Shown in pieces: positions 33,093 to 42,700 of a DNA stretch of 64,000 nt. Numbering within the stretch: the first letter of the stretch is position 1; each line of letters opens with the position of its first letter. The notes beneath the pieces were generated by a model that made no database searches, was not told where the DNA came from, and worked only from the letters and a program-made list of their open reading frames with translations. Made by a program: the position numbers and the translations under genes. The stretch comes from Amycolatopsis sp. cg9 (GTDB taxonomy: Bacteria; Actinomycetota; Actinomycetes; Mycobacteriales; Pseudonocardiaceae). Location: assembly GCF_041346945.1 (NCBI RefSeq), contig NZ_CP166850.1, positions 4,712,001-4,776,000 of the forward strand, read 5' to 3'.

Positions 33093-34300
33093 GGAATCGA
33101 GTCCGTCTTCGCCAGCAGCGGGACGTCGAGCGGTACCGTCTCCGGGTACTTGATCCCGGCGCCGGTGTTGAGCACGACGACGTCTTCGCCGCCTTCGAGC
33201 CACCCGGACTCGCGAAGGTGCCGCAGCGCGGCGAAGCACGCTCCGCCTTCCGGACAGACGAAGGTGCCTTCGCGTTCGGTGAGTTCCCGTTGCGCCGCAA
33301 GGAGTTCCTCGTCGGTGACGGCGACCGCGGTCCCGCCGGTCGCGTACACGGCGTCGAGCACCAGGAAGTCGCCGATGGCCTTGGGCACGGTGATGCCGAA
33401 GGCGACCGTCCGCGCGTCGGGGAACGGCTCGCTTTCCCGCAGGCCGCCTTCGAACGCGGACACGATCGGCGCGCACCCGGTCGCCTGCACCGCGACGAGC
33501 TTCGGCAGCTTGCCGGTCACCCAGCCCAGCTCGCGCATTTCCAGCAAAGCCTTGTAGATCCCGATGATCCCGACCCCGCCGCCGGTGGGGTAGAGGATGA
33601 CGTCCGGCAGCCGCCAGCCGAACTGCTCGGCGATCTCGTACCCCATCGTCTTCTTGCCCTCGATGCGGTAGGGCTCCTTCAACGTCGAGACGTCCTGCAC
33701 GCCGGGACGCCGCGGAACCGCCGCGGCGACGAGCTTGCCCGCGTCGCCGATCAGACCGTCCACCCGGTACAGCTCCGCGCCGGCGGCGACGCACTCGCGC
33801 ATCGTGATCGGGGGCGCGTCGTCCGGCATGGCGATCAGGCTCGTCAGGCCCGCGCGGGCCGCATACAGCGCCCACGCCGCCCCGGCGTTGCCGTTCGTCG
33901 GCATCGCTATTCCGCGGACGCCGAGCTCGGCCGCCCGCGAGACGCCGACCGCGGCGCCGCGCGCCTTGAACGTGCCGGTCGGGACCAGGCCCTCGTCCTT
34001 CATCCACAACCGGGACAGCCCCAGCTCACGGCCGTAGCGCGGCAGCCGCAGCAACGGCGTCATGCCTTCGCCGAGGCTCACCACGTGCTCGGGCGAGCGC
34101 ACCGGCAGCACCTCGTGGTAGCGCCACAGCGTCGGCTCCCGCCCGCCGATCTCCTTCGGTGTCACGGCTTCGCGGACGCCGTCGAGGTCGTAGCGCGCGA
34201 GCAGCGGCGCACCCGACGGCGAAAGCCCCTGGACGGCGTCGGCGTCGAAGCGCTCGCCGGTCCGGGAGCAGTCGAGGTGGCTGAGGAACGAGTACGGCAC
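33089..34300 (-). CDS. Threonine synthase-like PLP enzyme
   Basis: The 403-aa fold-type II PLP enzyme carries the Schiff-base lysine in VPTGTFKARGAAVGVSRAAELG (about residue 112). It also has PTNGNAGAAWALYAARAG, the phosphate-binding YPTGGGVGIIGIYKAL and a C-terminal VVLNTGAGIKYPE. The N-terminal HLDCSRTGERFD and LGEGMTPLL are typical of threonine synthases that convert O-phosphohomoserine to threonine. It stands alone rather than with hom/thrB, so it may be a second copy or a diverged threonine/cysteate synthase-like enzyme. Confidence 0.88.
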   Translation of the reverse strand: MPYSFLSHLDCSRTGERFDADAVQGLSPSGAPLLARYDLDGVREAVTPKEIGGREPTLWRYHEVLPVRSPEHVVSLGEGMTPLLRLPRYGRELGLSRLWMKDEGLVPTGTFKARGAAVGVSRAAELGVRGIAMPTNGNAGAAWALYAARAGLTSLIAMPDDAPPITMRECVAAGAELYRVDGLIGDAGKLVAAAVPRRPGVQDVSTLKEPYRIEGKKTMGYEIAEQFGWRLPDVILYPTGGGVGIIGIYKALLEMRELGWVTGKLPKLVAVQATGCAPIVSAFEGGLRESEPFPDARTVAFGITVPKAIGDFLVLDAVYATGGTAVAVTDEELLAAQRELTEREGTFVCPEGGACFAALRHLRESGWLEGGEDVVVLNTGAGIKYPETVPLDVPLLAKTDSIP

Positions 34301-34311
34301 GGCGCCTCCGG

Positions 34312-34803
34312 TCAGAAACGGCGGGTGAACGGGAGTGGCTTGCGCATCCGGACCAGCAGCAGGAGCGGCACCAGGACGTAGGGCAGGTTGAAGGCGAGGA
34401 ACTTCGCCGGGTTGCCGGTGCGGGTGGCCGGGTCGCCGAAGAACTCGACGCCGAACACGACGACCCCGGTCAGCGTGACGATCATCGTCGCGTAGACCAC
34501 CGACGGCAGCTGGATCCAGTTCTTCCCGGTCACCAGCGCGAAGACGAGCACGACGTAGAACGGCATGTAGACGAACGCCGACAGCCCGGTGACGATCCGC
34601 ATCCAGTCCGGCGGGTGCATGAACAGCGGGTCGGCGTCGTGGGCGTACCAGTAGTTGGAGTTCACGAAGAAGTTGTCCGACGGCTTCGAGAAGTCGACCC
34701 CGACGGTCGGCAGCAGGTCGCTGATCAGCGACGTCACCGTGAAGGCCGAGAACAGCACCGCGAAGAAGACGTCGATCTTCCGTTCCCGCAGCGGCAGGTT
34801 CAT
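34312..34803 (-). CDS. EXPERA-type four-helix membrane protein
   Basis: The 163-aa protein has four hydrophobic helices (VFFAVLFSAFTVTSLISDLLP; RIVTGLSAFVYMPFYVVLVFALV; YATMIVTLTGVVVFGVEF; LAFNLPYVLVPLLLLV). Conserved DADPLFMHPPDWMRIV precedes helix 2. This matches the EXPERA fold found in emopamil-binding and TMEM97-like proteins, which bind sterol-like ligands. It ends 11 bp before the threonine synthase start, and it diverges from the DUF1295 gene with a 30-bp spacer. Confidence 0.75.
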   Translation of the reverse strand: MNLPLRERKIDVFFAVLFSAFTVTSLISDLLPTVGVDFSKPSDNFFVNSNYWYAHDADPLFMHPPDWMRIVTGLSAFVYMPFYVVLVFALVTGKNWIQLPSVVYATMIVTLTGVVVFGVEFFGDPATRTGNPAKFLAFNLPYVLVPLLLLVRMRKPLPFTRRF

Positions 34804-34833
34804 GCCGCCGATCTTAAGTCCTATTGTGAGGGG

Positions 34834-35613
34834 ATGGACGCGCTGCGGGTCTGCCTGTACGTCTTCGCCGGGGTGACGCTCGGCACCTGGCTGGCTTCCG
34901 TACTGACCAGGGAATACTCCTGGGTGGACCGGATCTGGTCGATCGTCCCGGTCGCCTACCTGGCGATCTTCGCCGGCGCCGCCGGGTTCGCCGACGCCCG
35001 GCTGAACGTGATGTTCGCGCTGGTCACCCTGTGGGGGATCCGGCTGACGTTCAACTTCGCCCGGAAGGGTGGTTACGCGCCGGGCGGCGAGGACTACCGG
35101 TGGGCGGTGCTGCGCGAACGGATGGCGCCGTGGCAGTTCCAGGTGTTCAACTTCTTCTTCATCTCGCTGTACCAGAACGCGATCCTGCTGCTGATCACGC
35201 TGCCGGCGTACACCGCGCTGGAGCACCGGGGCTCGTTCGGGGCGGCGGACGTCGTCGTCGCGGTGGTCTTCCTGGCGTTCCTGGCCGGTGAGACGGTCGC
35301 GGACCAGCAGCAGTGGGCGTTCCACCGCGAGAAGCACGCGGGCCGCGCGCCGACGCGGTTCCTGCAGAGCGGGCTGTTCCGGTATTCACGGCACCCGAAC
35401 TTCTTCTTCGAGCAGGCGCAGTGGTGGGTGGTCGCGGTGTTCGGGATCGTCGCCGGCGGTCTGCAGTGGACGGTGCTGGGCGCGGTCCTGCTGACCCTGC
35501 TGTTCGTCGGGTCGACGCGGTTCACCGAGAGCATCAGCAAGTCGCGCTACCCGGAGTACGCGGACTACCAGCGGCGCACCTCCGCCGTGGTCCCGTGGCC
35601 GTCCCGCGGCTGA
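34834..35613 (+). CDS. DUF1295 / steroid 5-alpha-reductase-like membrane protein
   Basis: The 259-aa protein has about six membrane helices. The C-terminal region is typical of isoprenylcysteine methyltransferase / steroid reductase-like enzymes: GLFRYSRHPNFFFEQAQWWVV, then SRYPEYADYQRRTSAVVPW. The RHPN motif binds the cofactor in this superfamily (NADPH or SAM). The ATG has GTGAGGGG directly upstream. Divergence from an EXPERA protein suggests a shared promoter region and a lipid or sterol-like substrate; that is inference. Confidence 0.85.
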   Translation: MDALRVCLYVFAGVTLGTWLASVLTREYSWVDRIWSIVPVAYLAIFAGAAGFADARLNVMFALVTLWGIRLTFNFARKGGYAPGGEDYRWAVLRERMAPWQFQVFNFFFISLYQNAILLLITLPAYTALEHRGSFGAADVVVAVVFLAFLAGETVADQQQWAFHREKHAGRAPTRFLQSGLFRYSRHPNFFFEQAQWWVVAVFGIVAGGLQWTVLGAVLLTLLFVGSTRFTESISKSRYPEYADYQRRTSAVVPWPSRG

Positions 35614-35671
35614 CGCTCGCGAGCGCGCACGGGGCCGCGGCGACGGCTCGGCCGTCCCGACAGCGCCGGAG

Positions 35672-35698
35672 CGGCGTCACCTGCCTGCGGTGACGCCG
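35672..35698. terminator. Bidirectional hairpin terminator
   Basis: CGGCGTCACC (35672-35681) pairs perfectly with GGTGACGCCG (35689-35698) over a 7-nt loop, between the convergent ends of the DUF1295 and SDR genes. Confidence 0.6.
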
Positions 35699-35711
35699 TC
35701 CCCGGGCGGGC

Positions 35712-36458
35712 TCACACCGCCAGCCGGCCGCCGTCCACCGGCAGCACCGCGCCCTGGACGAAGCTCGAATCGTCCGTCACCAGGTACGCGATCGCCGCCG
35801 CGATTTCAGCCGGTGCCGCCACCCGGCCCGCCGGGCCGGCCGCCGCCAGCTCGTCCAGGCCGTCGCCGAACGCCGCCGTGCCTTCGGTGCGGGTCGGGCC
35901 CGGGCTGACCGCGTTGACGCGGACGCCGGACGGGCCGAACTCCGCCGCCCACGCCTTCGTCAGCAGCTCCACCGATGCCTTCGACGAGCCGTACAGCGCC
36001 ATGCCCGCCATGCCGCGCGCCGCGACCATCGTGGACACGTTGACGATCGCGCCGCGGCCGCGCGCGGCCATCTCCGGGGCCAGCTCGGCGACGAGGAAGA
36101 ACGGCACCTTCACGTTCGTCGTGTAGACGCGGTCGAAATCGGCCTCGGTGAGCGACGCCGTGGGACCGGTCGGGAAGATCCCGGCGTTGTTCACCAGCAC
36201 GTCGACGTGCCCGCCGACCTCCCGCGCCCGCTCGGCGAGGGCGCGCGCCGACGCCGCACCGGTCAGGTCGGCCGCCACGAAGTCGGCCTTGCCGCCCGCC
36301 TCGCGGATGGCCGCGACGACCTCGGCGCCGCGCGCGGCGTCCCGGCCCGACAGGACCACGTGGGCGCCGAGCCCGGCCAGCGTGATCGCCGTCGCGCGGC
36401 CGATGCCGCTCGTCCCGCCGGTCACCAGTGCCGTCGACCCGGACAGATCTGCACTCAT
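35712..36458 (-). CDS. SDR family oxidoreductase
   Basis: The 248-aa classical short-chain dehydrogenase has TGGTSGIGRATAITLA (cofactor), LVNNAGIFPTG, catalytic Ser near VNVSTMVAARG, the YGSSKAS motif (Tyr and Lys) and the C-terminal SFVQGAVLPVDGG. The ATG follows GGAGGAG. Upstream lie a LysR regulator and a P450 on the same strand, so it may belong to the same small catabolic or tailoring group. Confidence 0.93.
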   Translation of the reverse strand: MSADLSGSTALVTGGTSGIGRATAITLAGLGAHVVLSGRDAARGAEVVAAIREAGGKADFVAADLTGAASARALAERAREVGGHVDVLVNNAGIFPTGPTASLTEADFDRVYTTNVKVPFFLVAELAPEMAARGRGAIVNVSTMVAARGMAGMALYGSSKASVELLTKAWAAEFGPSGVRVNAVSPGPTRTEGTAAFGDGLDELAAAGPAGRVAAPAEIAAAIAYLVTDDSSFVQGAVLPVDGGRLAV

Positions 36459-36562
36459 CGCTCTACTCCTCCGGACCGGGGTGTCTCCCCGGTCGCAGAG
36501 TTCAAGCGCGAGACCCGCACCGGGACTTCCGGCCCGGCGTTCGGCGCTGCTTATGCCCGCGA

Positions 36563-37450
36563 TCAGTCCGCTCGATAGCCCTCCAGTGCGGCGACGAACT
36601 CCGCGAGGTCACGCCGGTGCGACGCCGCGGGCCAGACCGCCCACGTCCGCCGGACGATCGGGGTGCCCGCCAGCGGCACCCAACGGACCGTGTCCGGCAA
36701 CGGGTACGGCCACTCGGGCGGTGCGAACGCGTACGCCCCGCCCGCGTTGACCGCCGGGATCTTCAGCTCGACGATCAGCCGCTGCTCTTCCGGGACCTCC
36801 GGGCCGACGTCGAGGCCGTGGCTGCGCAGGATCGCCGCCAGCTCGTCGTACCACGCCGGGCTGCCCGCGCGGGCGAACGCGAACCACTCCAGCCCGGCCA
36901 GGTCCTCCAGCCGGACCGGCGAACCCAGCTTCTCGGCCAGGTCCGCGGCCAGCAGGACGCCGACGTCTTCCGCCACGACGAGCACCGCGTCCAGGTCGGG
37001 CCCCGGCGGGCGTTCGCGCACCAGCCCGACGTCCAGCTCGCCCGCCCGCAGCGCCGCCACCTGCGCCACCGACGACAGGTGCCGGGCCTGCACCCGCGTG
37101 TCCGGGTACGCCGCCGCCAGCCGCGCGAGCGCCGACGGCAGCAGTTCCGGCGGCAGCTCCAGGGGGACGCCGACGCGCAGCACCCCGGTCGTGGTGTGCC
37201 GGGCCAGCGCGGCGAGGGCCTGGTCGTGCCGCGCCAGCACCGCCCGGGCCTCGCCCAGCAGCGTCGTCCCCGCGTCGGTGGTCTGCACGCCGGTGCTCGT
37301 GCGGACCAGGAGCTGGAGGCCGAGCCGCCGTTCCAGCGCCGTGATCGTCTGGGACAGCGCCGGCTGGCTGAGGTGCAGCTGCCGCGCCGCCTTCGACATC
37401 GTCCCGGCTTCGACCACCGCGACGAACGCCCGCATCTCCCGGATCTCCAT
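36563..37450 (-). CDS. LysR family transcriptional regulator
   Basis: The 295-aa protein begins MEIREMRAFVAVVEAGTMSK with the LysR helix-turn-helix (AARQLHLSQPALSQTITALERRLG). A periplasmic-binding-like effector domain follows (LRVGVPLELPPELLPSALARL). Its ATG shares one base with the P450 stop (TGATG), so it is translationally coupled to the P450, an unusual co-directional arrangement for a LysR gene, which more often diverges from its target. Confidence 0.92.
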   Translation of the reverse strand: MEIREMRAFVAVVEAGTMSKAARQLHLSQPALSQTITALERRLGLQLLVRTSTGVQTTDAGTTLLGEARAVLARHDQALAALARHTTTGVLRVGVPLELPPELLPSALARLAAAYPDTRVQARHLSSVAQVAALRAGELDVGLVRERPPGPDLDAVLVVAEDVGVLLAADLAEKLGSPVRLEDLAGLEWFAFARAGSPAWYDELAAILRSHGLDVGPEVPEEQRLIVELKIPAVNAGGAYAFAPPEWPYPLPDTVRWVPLAGTPIVRRTWAVWPAASHRRDLAEFVAALEGYRAD

Positions 37451-38703
37451 CAGCGGGCCCACCGGATCGGCAGGGACTTCAGCCCGTTCTGGAAGTTCGA
37501 CCGCAGCCGGACCGGCTCACCCGCGAGCTCCACTTCGCCCAGGAGGTCCAAGACCGCGCCGAACATCGCCCGCAGCTGCACCCGCGCCAGGTGCGCACCC
37601 AGGCAGAAGTGCGGCCCGTGGCCGAAGGTGAGGTGGTCGTTCGGTGTCCGGCCGACGTCGAAGGTGTCCGGCGAGGCGAACACGGCCGGATCCCGGTTGG
37701 CCGAAGAGAACCACACCACGACCTTGTCCCCGGCTGCGATGTCCACATCGGACAGCCGGACGTCGGAGACCGCCGTGCGCCGGAAGTGCATCACCGGCGA
37801 CCACCACCGCAGCATCTCCTCGACCGCGGACGGCAGCAGCGACCGGTCGGCCAGCAGCCGCCGGTACTCCGCGGGGTGCGAGAGCAGCGCGAGCATCCCG
37901 CCGGGCAGGCCGTTGCGGAGGGTTTCGTTGCCCGCCACGGAAAACAGCCAGAACAGGTTCTCGAACTCGGCGAGCGAGACGCGCCCGCCGTCGTCGCCGA
38001 CGTGCCGCATCAGGGTGCTCATGACGTCGTCGCCCGGGTGCGAGCGCTTGTGGTCGCCGAGCGCGTTCGCGTACGCGTAGAGGTCCGGCATGCCCGCGCG
38101 CGTCCGCGGATCCGGCATCGCCCCGTCCGGCCCCGGCGCCGGACGGACGGCCAGCGCGGCCCGCGCCAGGTCGCTCACCTCGGCGACCGAAACCGTCGAG
38201 CTGACCGCGTATTCGGCGTCCTGGTAGCCGATCACGCGGTTGCTCCAGTCGTACATCAGCCGCCGGTCCCGCTCCGGCACGCCGAACACCCCGGCCAGGG
38301 TGATCAGCGGCAGGTCGGCGGCCACCGCGGCGAAGTCGCACTCGCCGTCACCCGCGACCGCCGAGACGAGGTCCCGCGCCCACCTCTCGATCTGCGAAGT
38401 CAGCTTCGCGACCGCCCGCGGGGTGAACGCCTTCGTGAGCAACCCGCGCAGCCGGCCGTGCTCCGGCGGGTCCATGTTCAGCATCATCCGGCGCACGTAC
38501 GCGAGATCGGCCGCGTCGCGGATCTGCGTCCCGCCCAGCTGCGACGAGAACACCCCGGGGTCGCGCAGCACCCGCCGCACCTCGGCGTGCCCGAGCACGG
38601 CCCAGAAGTCGTCGACGCGCACCACCGGGCCGGCGCGCCGCAGCCGCGCCAGCTCCTCGTACGGGACCCCTCGCACGTAGGTGTCCGGATCGGTGATCGC
38701 CAC
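37450..38703 (-). CDS. Cytochrome P450
   Basis: The 417-aa protein shows all P450 landmarks. The I-helix is SVAGNETLRNGLPGG (Thr of the usual AGxET(T) replaced by Leu-Arg context; oxygen activation may differ). The ExxR is EEMLRWWSPV, followed by FRRTAVSD, and the haem loop is FGHGPHFCLGAHLARVQ. Length is normal for soluble bacterial P450s. The GTG at 38703 is preceded by AGGGTCGG; no ferredoxin gene is adjacent. It diverges from an alpha/beta hydrolase (47-bp spacer) and is coupled to a LysR regulator. The substrate is not predictable from sequence. Confidence 0.94.
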   Translation of the reverse strand: MAITDPDTYVRGVPYEELARLRRAGPVVRVDDFWAVLGHAEVRRVLRDPGVFSSQLGGTQIRDAADLAYVRRMMLNMDPPEHGRLRGLLTKAFTPRAVAKLTSQIERWARDLVSAVAGDGECDFAAVAADLPLITLAGVFGVPERDRRLMYDWSNRVIGYQDAEYAVSSTVSVAEVSDLARAALAVRPAPGPDGAMPDPRTRAGMPDLYAYANALGDHKRSHPGDDVMSTLMRHVGDDGGRVSLAEFENLFWLFSVAGNETLRNGLPGGMLALLSHPAEYRRLLADRSLLPSAVEEMLRWWSPVMHFRRTAVSDVRLSDVDIAAGDKVVVWFSSANRDPAVFASPDTFDVGRTPNDHLTFGHGPHFCLGAHLARVQLRAMFGAVLDLLGEVELAGEPVRLRSNFQNGLKSLPIRWAR

Positions 38704-38750
38704 GCCGCCGACCCTAGCCGCGCCCACCGACAATTTGGCAGGCTGCCGGG

Positions 38751-39479
38751 ATGGACACCCTGAACATGCGCACCGGCGGCGAGGGCGAACCGGCCGTCGT
38801 CCTCCTGCACGGCCTCGGCGCGACCGGCGCGGTCTGGGCCCACTTCACCCCGCCGCTCGCCCGCCGCGTCCTGGTGCCCGACCTGCCCGGCCACGGCCCG
38901 TCCTCGCCGCTGCCGCACTACAGCTTCGGGACGCTCACCGCCGCCGTCGCCCGCGCGCTGCCGGAGCACGGCCCGTACGTCGTCGCCGGTCATTCGCTCG
39001 GCGGGGTGCTGGCGCTGGAACTGGCGTCCGGGAAGTACGACGTCGAGGTCGCCGGCGTGCTCGCGCTCGGGGTGAAGGTCGAGTGGAGCCAGGACGACCT
39101 CGGGCGCGCGGCGAGCTTCGCCGCCAAGCCGTCGCGGGTGTTCGAGTTGCGGGAAGACGCCGAACAGGCGTACCTGAAGGTTTCCGGGCTGCTCGGGATC
39201 GCGCCCGCGGACCCGGCCGGGCTTCGCGAGACCGAGGGAGGTTGGCGCCTCGCGATGGACCCGGCCGCGTTCGGCGTCGGCGCACCGGACATGCCGGCAC
39301 TGCTCGCCGCGGCGCGGTGCCCGGTCGTGCTGGCGGCGGGCGAGCACGACCCCATGAGCCGCCCGGAGCAGCTGCGCGCGCTGGACCCGGACGCGGTCAC
39401 CCTCGCCGGCCTCGGGCACAACGCCCACGTCGAGGACCCAGCCGCCGTGCGCGCCCTGCTGGAGCGCTTCGGCGTCTGA
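38751..39479 (+). CDS. Alpha/beta-fold hydrolase
   Basis: The 242-aa protein has VVLLHGLGATGAVW (oxyanion loop), the nucleophile elbow VVAGHSLGGVLALEL (Ser about residue 83), Asp in VVLAAGEHDPM and His in LAGLGHNAHVED, a complete Ser-Asp-His triad. It diverges from the P450 gene with GACAAT as a possible -10 in the 47-bp spacer. Substrate unknown. Confidence 0.92.
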   Translation: MDTLNMRTGGEGEPAVVLLHGLGATGAVWAHFTPPLARRVLVPDLPGHGPSSPLPHYSFGTLTAAVARALPEHGPYVVAGHSLGGVLALELASGKYDVEVAGVLALGVKVEWSQDDLGRAASFAAKPSRVFELREDAEQAYLKVSGLLGIAPADPAGLRETEGGWRLAMDPAAFGVGAPDMPALLAAARCPVVLAAGEHDPMSRPEQLRALDPDAVTLAGLGHNAHVEDPAAVRALLERFGV

Positions 39480-39719
39480 AGGCCCGGGTGCAGCCGTCGT
39501 ACCCCACGCGACGGCTGCTCCGCGAACCCCTCGTCACCACCGGACGGGAGCAAGCCTAGGAACTCGTGGTGGACGAGCGCCTGTACTGCCGAGTCACGCC
39601 GCGGTCACGGTCGGTACCTGCGGAAACGGTTATCTTCGCCGTTCGGTGGTACAGGTGGGGAGGCACGATCGTGATGCTTGAGGGGTACGTTCCGCTCGGG
39701 CACGCGGGAGAGGACGCTT

Positions 39720-42700
39720 GTGGAGGAAGGCCGGTCGTTCGCCGGGTGGCTTCGGGAGCGCCGCGTGCTCGCCGGGCTCACGCAGGCGCAGCTCGCCGAG
39801 CGCGCCGGGCTGAGCCTCCGCGCGGTCCGCAACGCCGAACTCGGCAACGTCCGGCGGCCGCGCCCGGAGACCGAACGGCGGCTGCGTGAAGTGCTCGCCG
39901 AGGCCCCGCCGGAGCCGGTGCGGATCGGCGTGCTGGGCCCGCTGACGGTGTCGCGGGGCGGCGAGCCGGTCGAGATCGGCGCGGAAAAGCAGCGCCTGAT
40001 CCTGGCGCTGCTCGCCCTGCAGCCGAACCGGACCGTCCGGCGCGAAGACCTCGTCGACGTCGTCTGGGACGAGCCGCCGCCGTCGTGCCTGGACCTGCTC
40101 CACACCTACGTCGCCCGGCTGCGACGGGCGCTGCGGCCCGCCGACCTGATCGCCACCGACAAGGGCGGCTACCGGCTTTCCGCCGGCGAAAGTGAGCTCG
40201 ACCTGCTGGAGTTCGAAGCCCTCCTGGCGCGCGACGCCCCGGGCGAGGCCCTCGAACTCTGGCGCGGCCCGGCGCTCGCCGACGTCGAACGCCTGCGCCA
40301 GCACCCCGCCCGGCTCGCGCTCGCGATGCGGCGCGCCAAGGCCGTGATGGCCTACGCCGGGGTCGCGGACCCCGAGGACGCGGCGGTGCACCTGCGGGTG
40401 CTGACCGCCGAGGAGCCGCTCAACGAGTCCGCGCACGCCCGGCTGATGCTGGTGCTCGCCGCGTCCGGGCGCCAGGCCGCCGCGCTGGACGTCTTCGAGG
40501 AGATACGCCGGCGGCTCGCCGAGGAGCTGGGCATCGAACCCGGCCCGGAGCTGCGCGCCGTCCACCGCCAGGTGCTGCGGCAGGACTTCGCCGACCCCGA
40601 GCCCCCGGCCCGCGTCCCGGCGCAGCTGCCCGCCGACGTTCCCGGTTTCCGCGGCCGCCTCACCCAGCTGGCGGAGCTGGACTCGCTGTTGCGCCGCGAA
40701 GACGGCGACACCGGCGCGCGCATCGCCGTCCTCTCCGGCACCGGCGGGGTGGGCAAGACCGCGCTCGCCGTGCACTGGGCGCAGCGCTCGCCCGCCGAGT
40801 TCCCCGACGGGCAGCTCTACCTCGACCTGCACGGCTACGGCACGGTCCGGCCGGTCGAGCCGGGGGACGCGCTGTCCGGGTTCCTGCGCGCGCTCGGCGT
40901 CCCCGGCGCGGACATCCCCGCCGAGCCGGACGAGCGCGCGGCGAAGTTCCGCACCGCGCTCGCCGGCCGCCGGATGCTGCTGGTGCTGGACAACGCGGGC
41001 TCGGTCGCGCAGGTCCGCCCGCTGCTGCCCGGCTCGCCGACGTGCCTGGTGCTGGTGACCAGCCGGGACGCGCTGCCCGGGCTGGTCGCCCGGCACGGCG
41101 CCCGCCGGGTGCTCGTCGGCCTGCTCACCGACGCCGAAGCCCGCGACCTCCTGCGGGCGCTGCTCGGCCCGCGCGTCGACGAAGAACCCGGCGCCACCGC
41201 GGCGCTGATCGGGTACTCGGCCCGGCTGCCGCTGGCCCTCCGGCTGGTCGCCGAGCTGGCGCTGAGCCGGGAAGGGGAGCGGCTCGCCGCGCTCGCGGCG
41301 GAGCTGGCCGACGAACGGCGGCGGCTCGACCTGCTCGACGGCGGCGGCGACCCGCTGACCGCCGTCCGCGCGGTGTTTTCGTGGTCCTACCGGCACCTGC
41401 CGTCCGACGCCGCGCGCGTGTTCCGGCTCTGCGGCCTGCACCCGGGCCGCGACCTGACGCCGGTCGCGATCGCCGCGCTCGCCGACGTCCCCCTGCCCGA
41501 GGCCGAGCGGCTGACCGGCGTGCTGGTGCGTGCCCACCTCGCGCAGCAGACCGGCGACGACCGCGTCCAGCTGCACGATCTGCTGCGCGTCTACGCCGCC
41601 GAGCTCGCGGCCGCCGGGCCGGACGAGAGCCGCGCGGCCCAGGAGCGGCTGTTCGACTCCTACGTCCGCTCCGCCGCGCAGGCCATGGACGTGGTCCTGC
41701 CGCAGGAACGGCACCTGCGGCCGGTGGTGCCGGATCCCGACGTCAAGGTGATCGAGGCGCAGGCGTGGCTGGAGGCCGAGCGGCGCAACCTCCTCGCCGT
41801 CGCCGCGCACGCGACCCGCCACGGCTGGGCCGACCACCTGCGCCTGCTGTCCGGGATCCTCTGGCACTACCTCGACGTCGGCGGCTACCACGAAGAGGCG
41901 CTGGTGCTGCACACGCACGCGTCGGCGCTGGCCCACGACGCCGGCGACCGCGCGGCCGAGGCCGAGCCGCTGACCCTGATCGCGCTCGGGCACTGGCGCG
42001 TCGGCCGGTCGCGGGAAGCGCGGCGGTACCTGGAGGAAGCGCTCGTCCTCGTCCGCGAAACCGGCGACCGGCGCACCGAAATCCACGTCCTCAACACCCT
42101 CGGCCTGGTCTGCCGCGCGCTCGGCCGGTTCGCCGAGGCGATCACCTACTCGACGGAAGCGCTGGCCGTGGCCCGGAAGACGGGCGACCGCACCAGCGAA
42201 GGCCTGGTCCTGGTCGTGCTCGGCTGTTCCTGCCGCGGCATCGGCCGGTACGCGGAAGCGGCCGGGTACCACCAGGAGGCACTGGCTCTCGCGCGCGAAA
42301 CCGCCGATCGCACCAGCGAGGGCTACGCGCTGGTGAACCTCGGCGACGCGTTGTCGGCGCAGGGACGGCACGACGAGGCCGCGCAGGCACTGGCGGAAGG
42401 CCTCGAGCACTTCCAGGCGATGGGCGTGCGGGTGAGCGAGGGGTACGCGCTCGGCATCCTCGGCGACGTCGAGCACGCGCTCGGCCGGTACGCCGAGGCC
42501 GCGGAGCACCTCGAGCGGGCGATGGAAATCGCGCGCGAGACGGGCAGCCCGACCAACCGCGGGGTCGCCTTGAAGCACCTCGGCGACGTCCGGCTGGCGC
42601 AGGGGCGGCCCGATGAAGCGGCGCGGCACCTGGAAGAAGCACTGGGCCTGGCCCGGGAATGCGGGGATCGGGGCGTCGAATCCCGCGTGCTCAACAGCCT

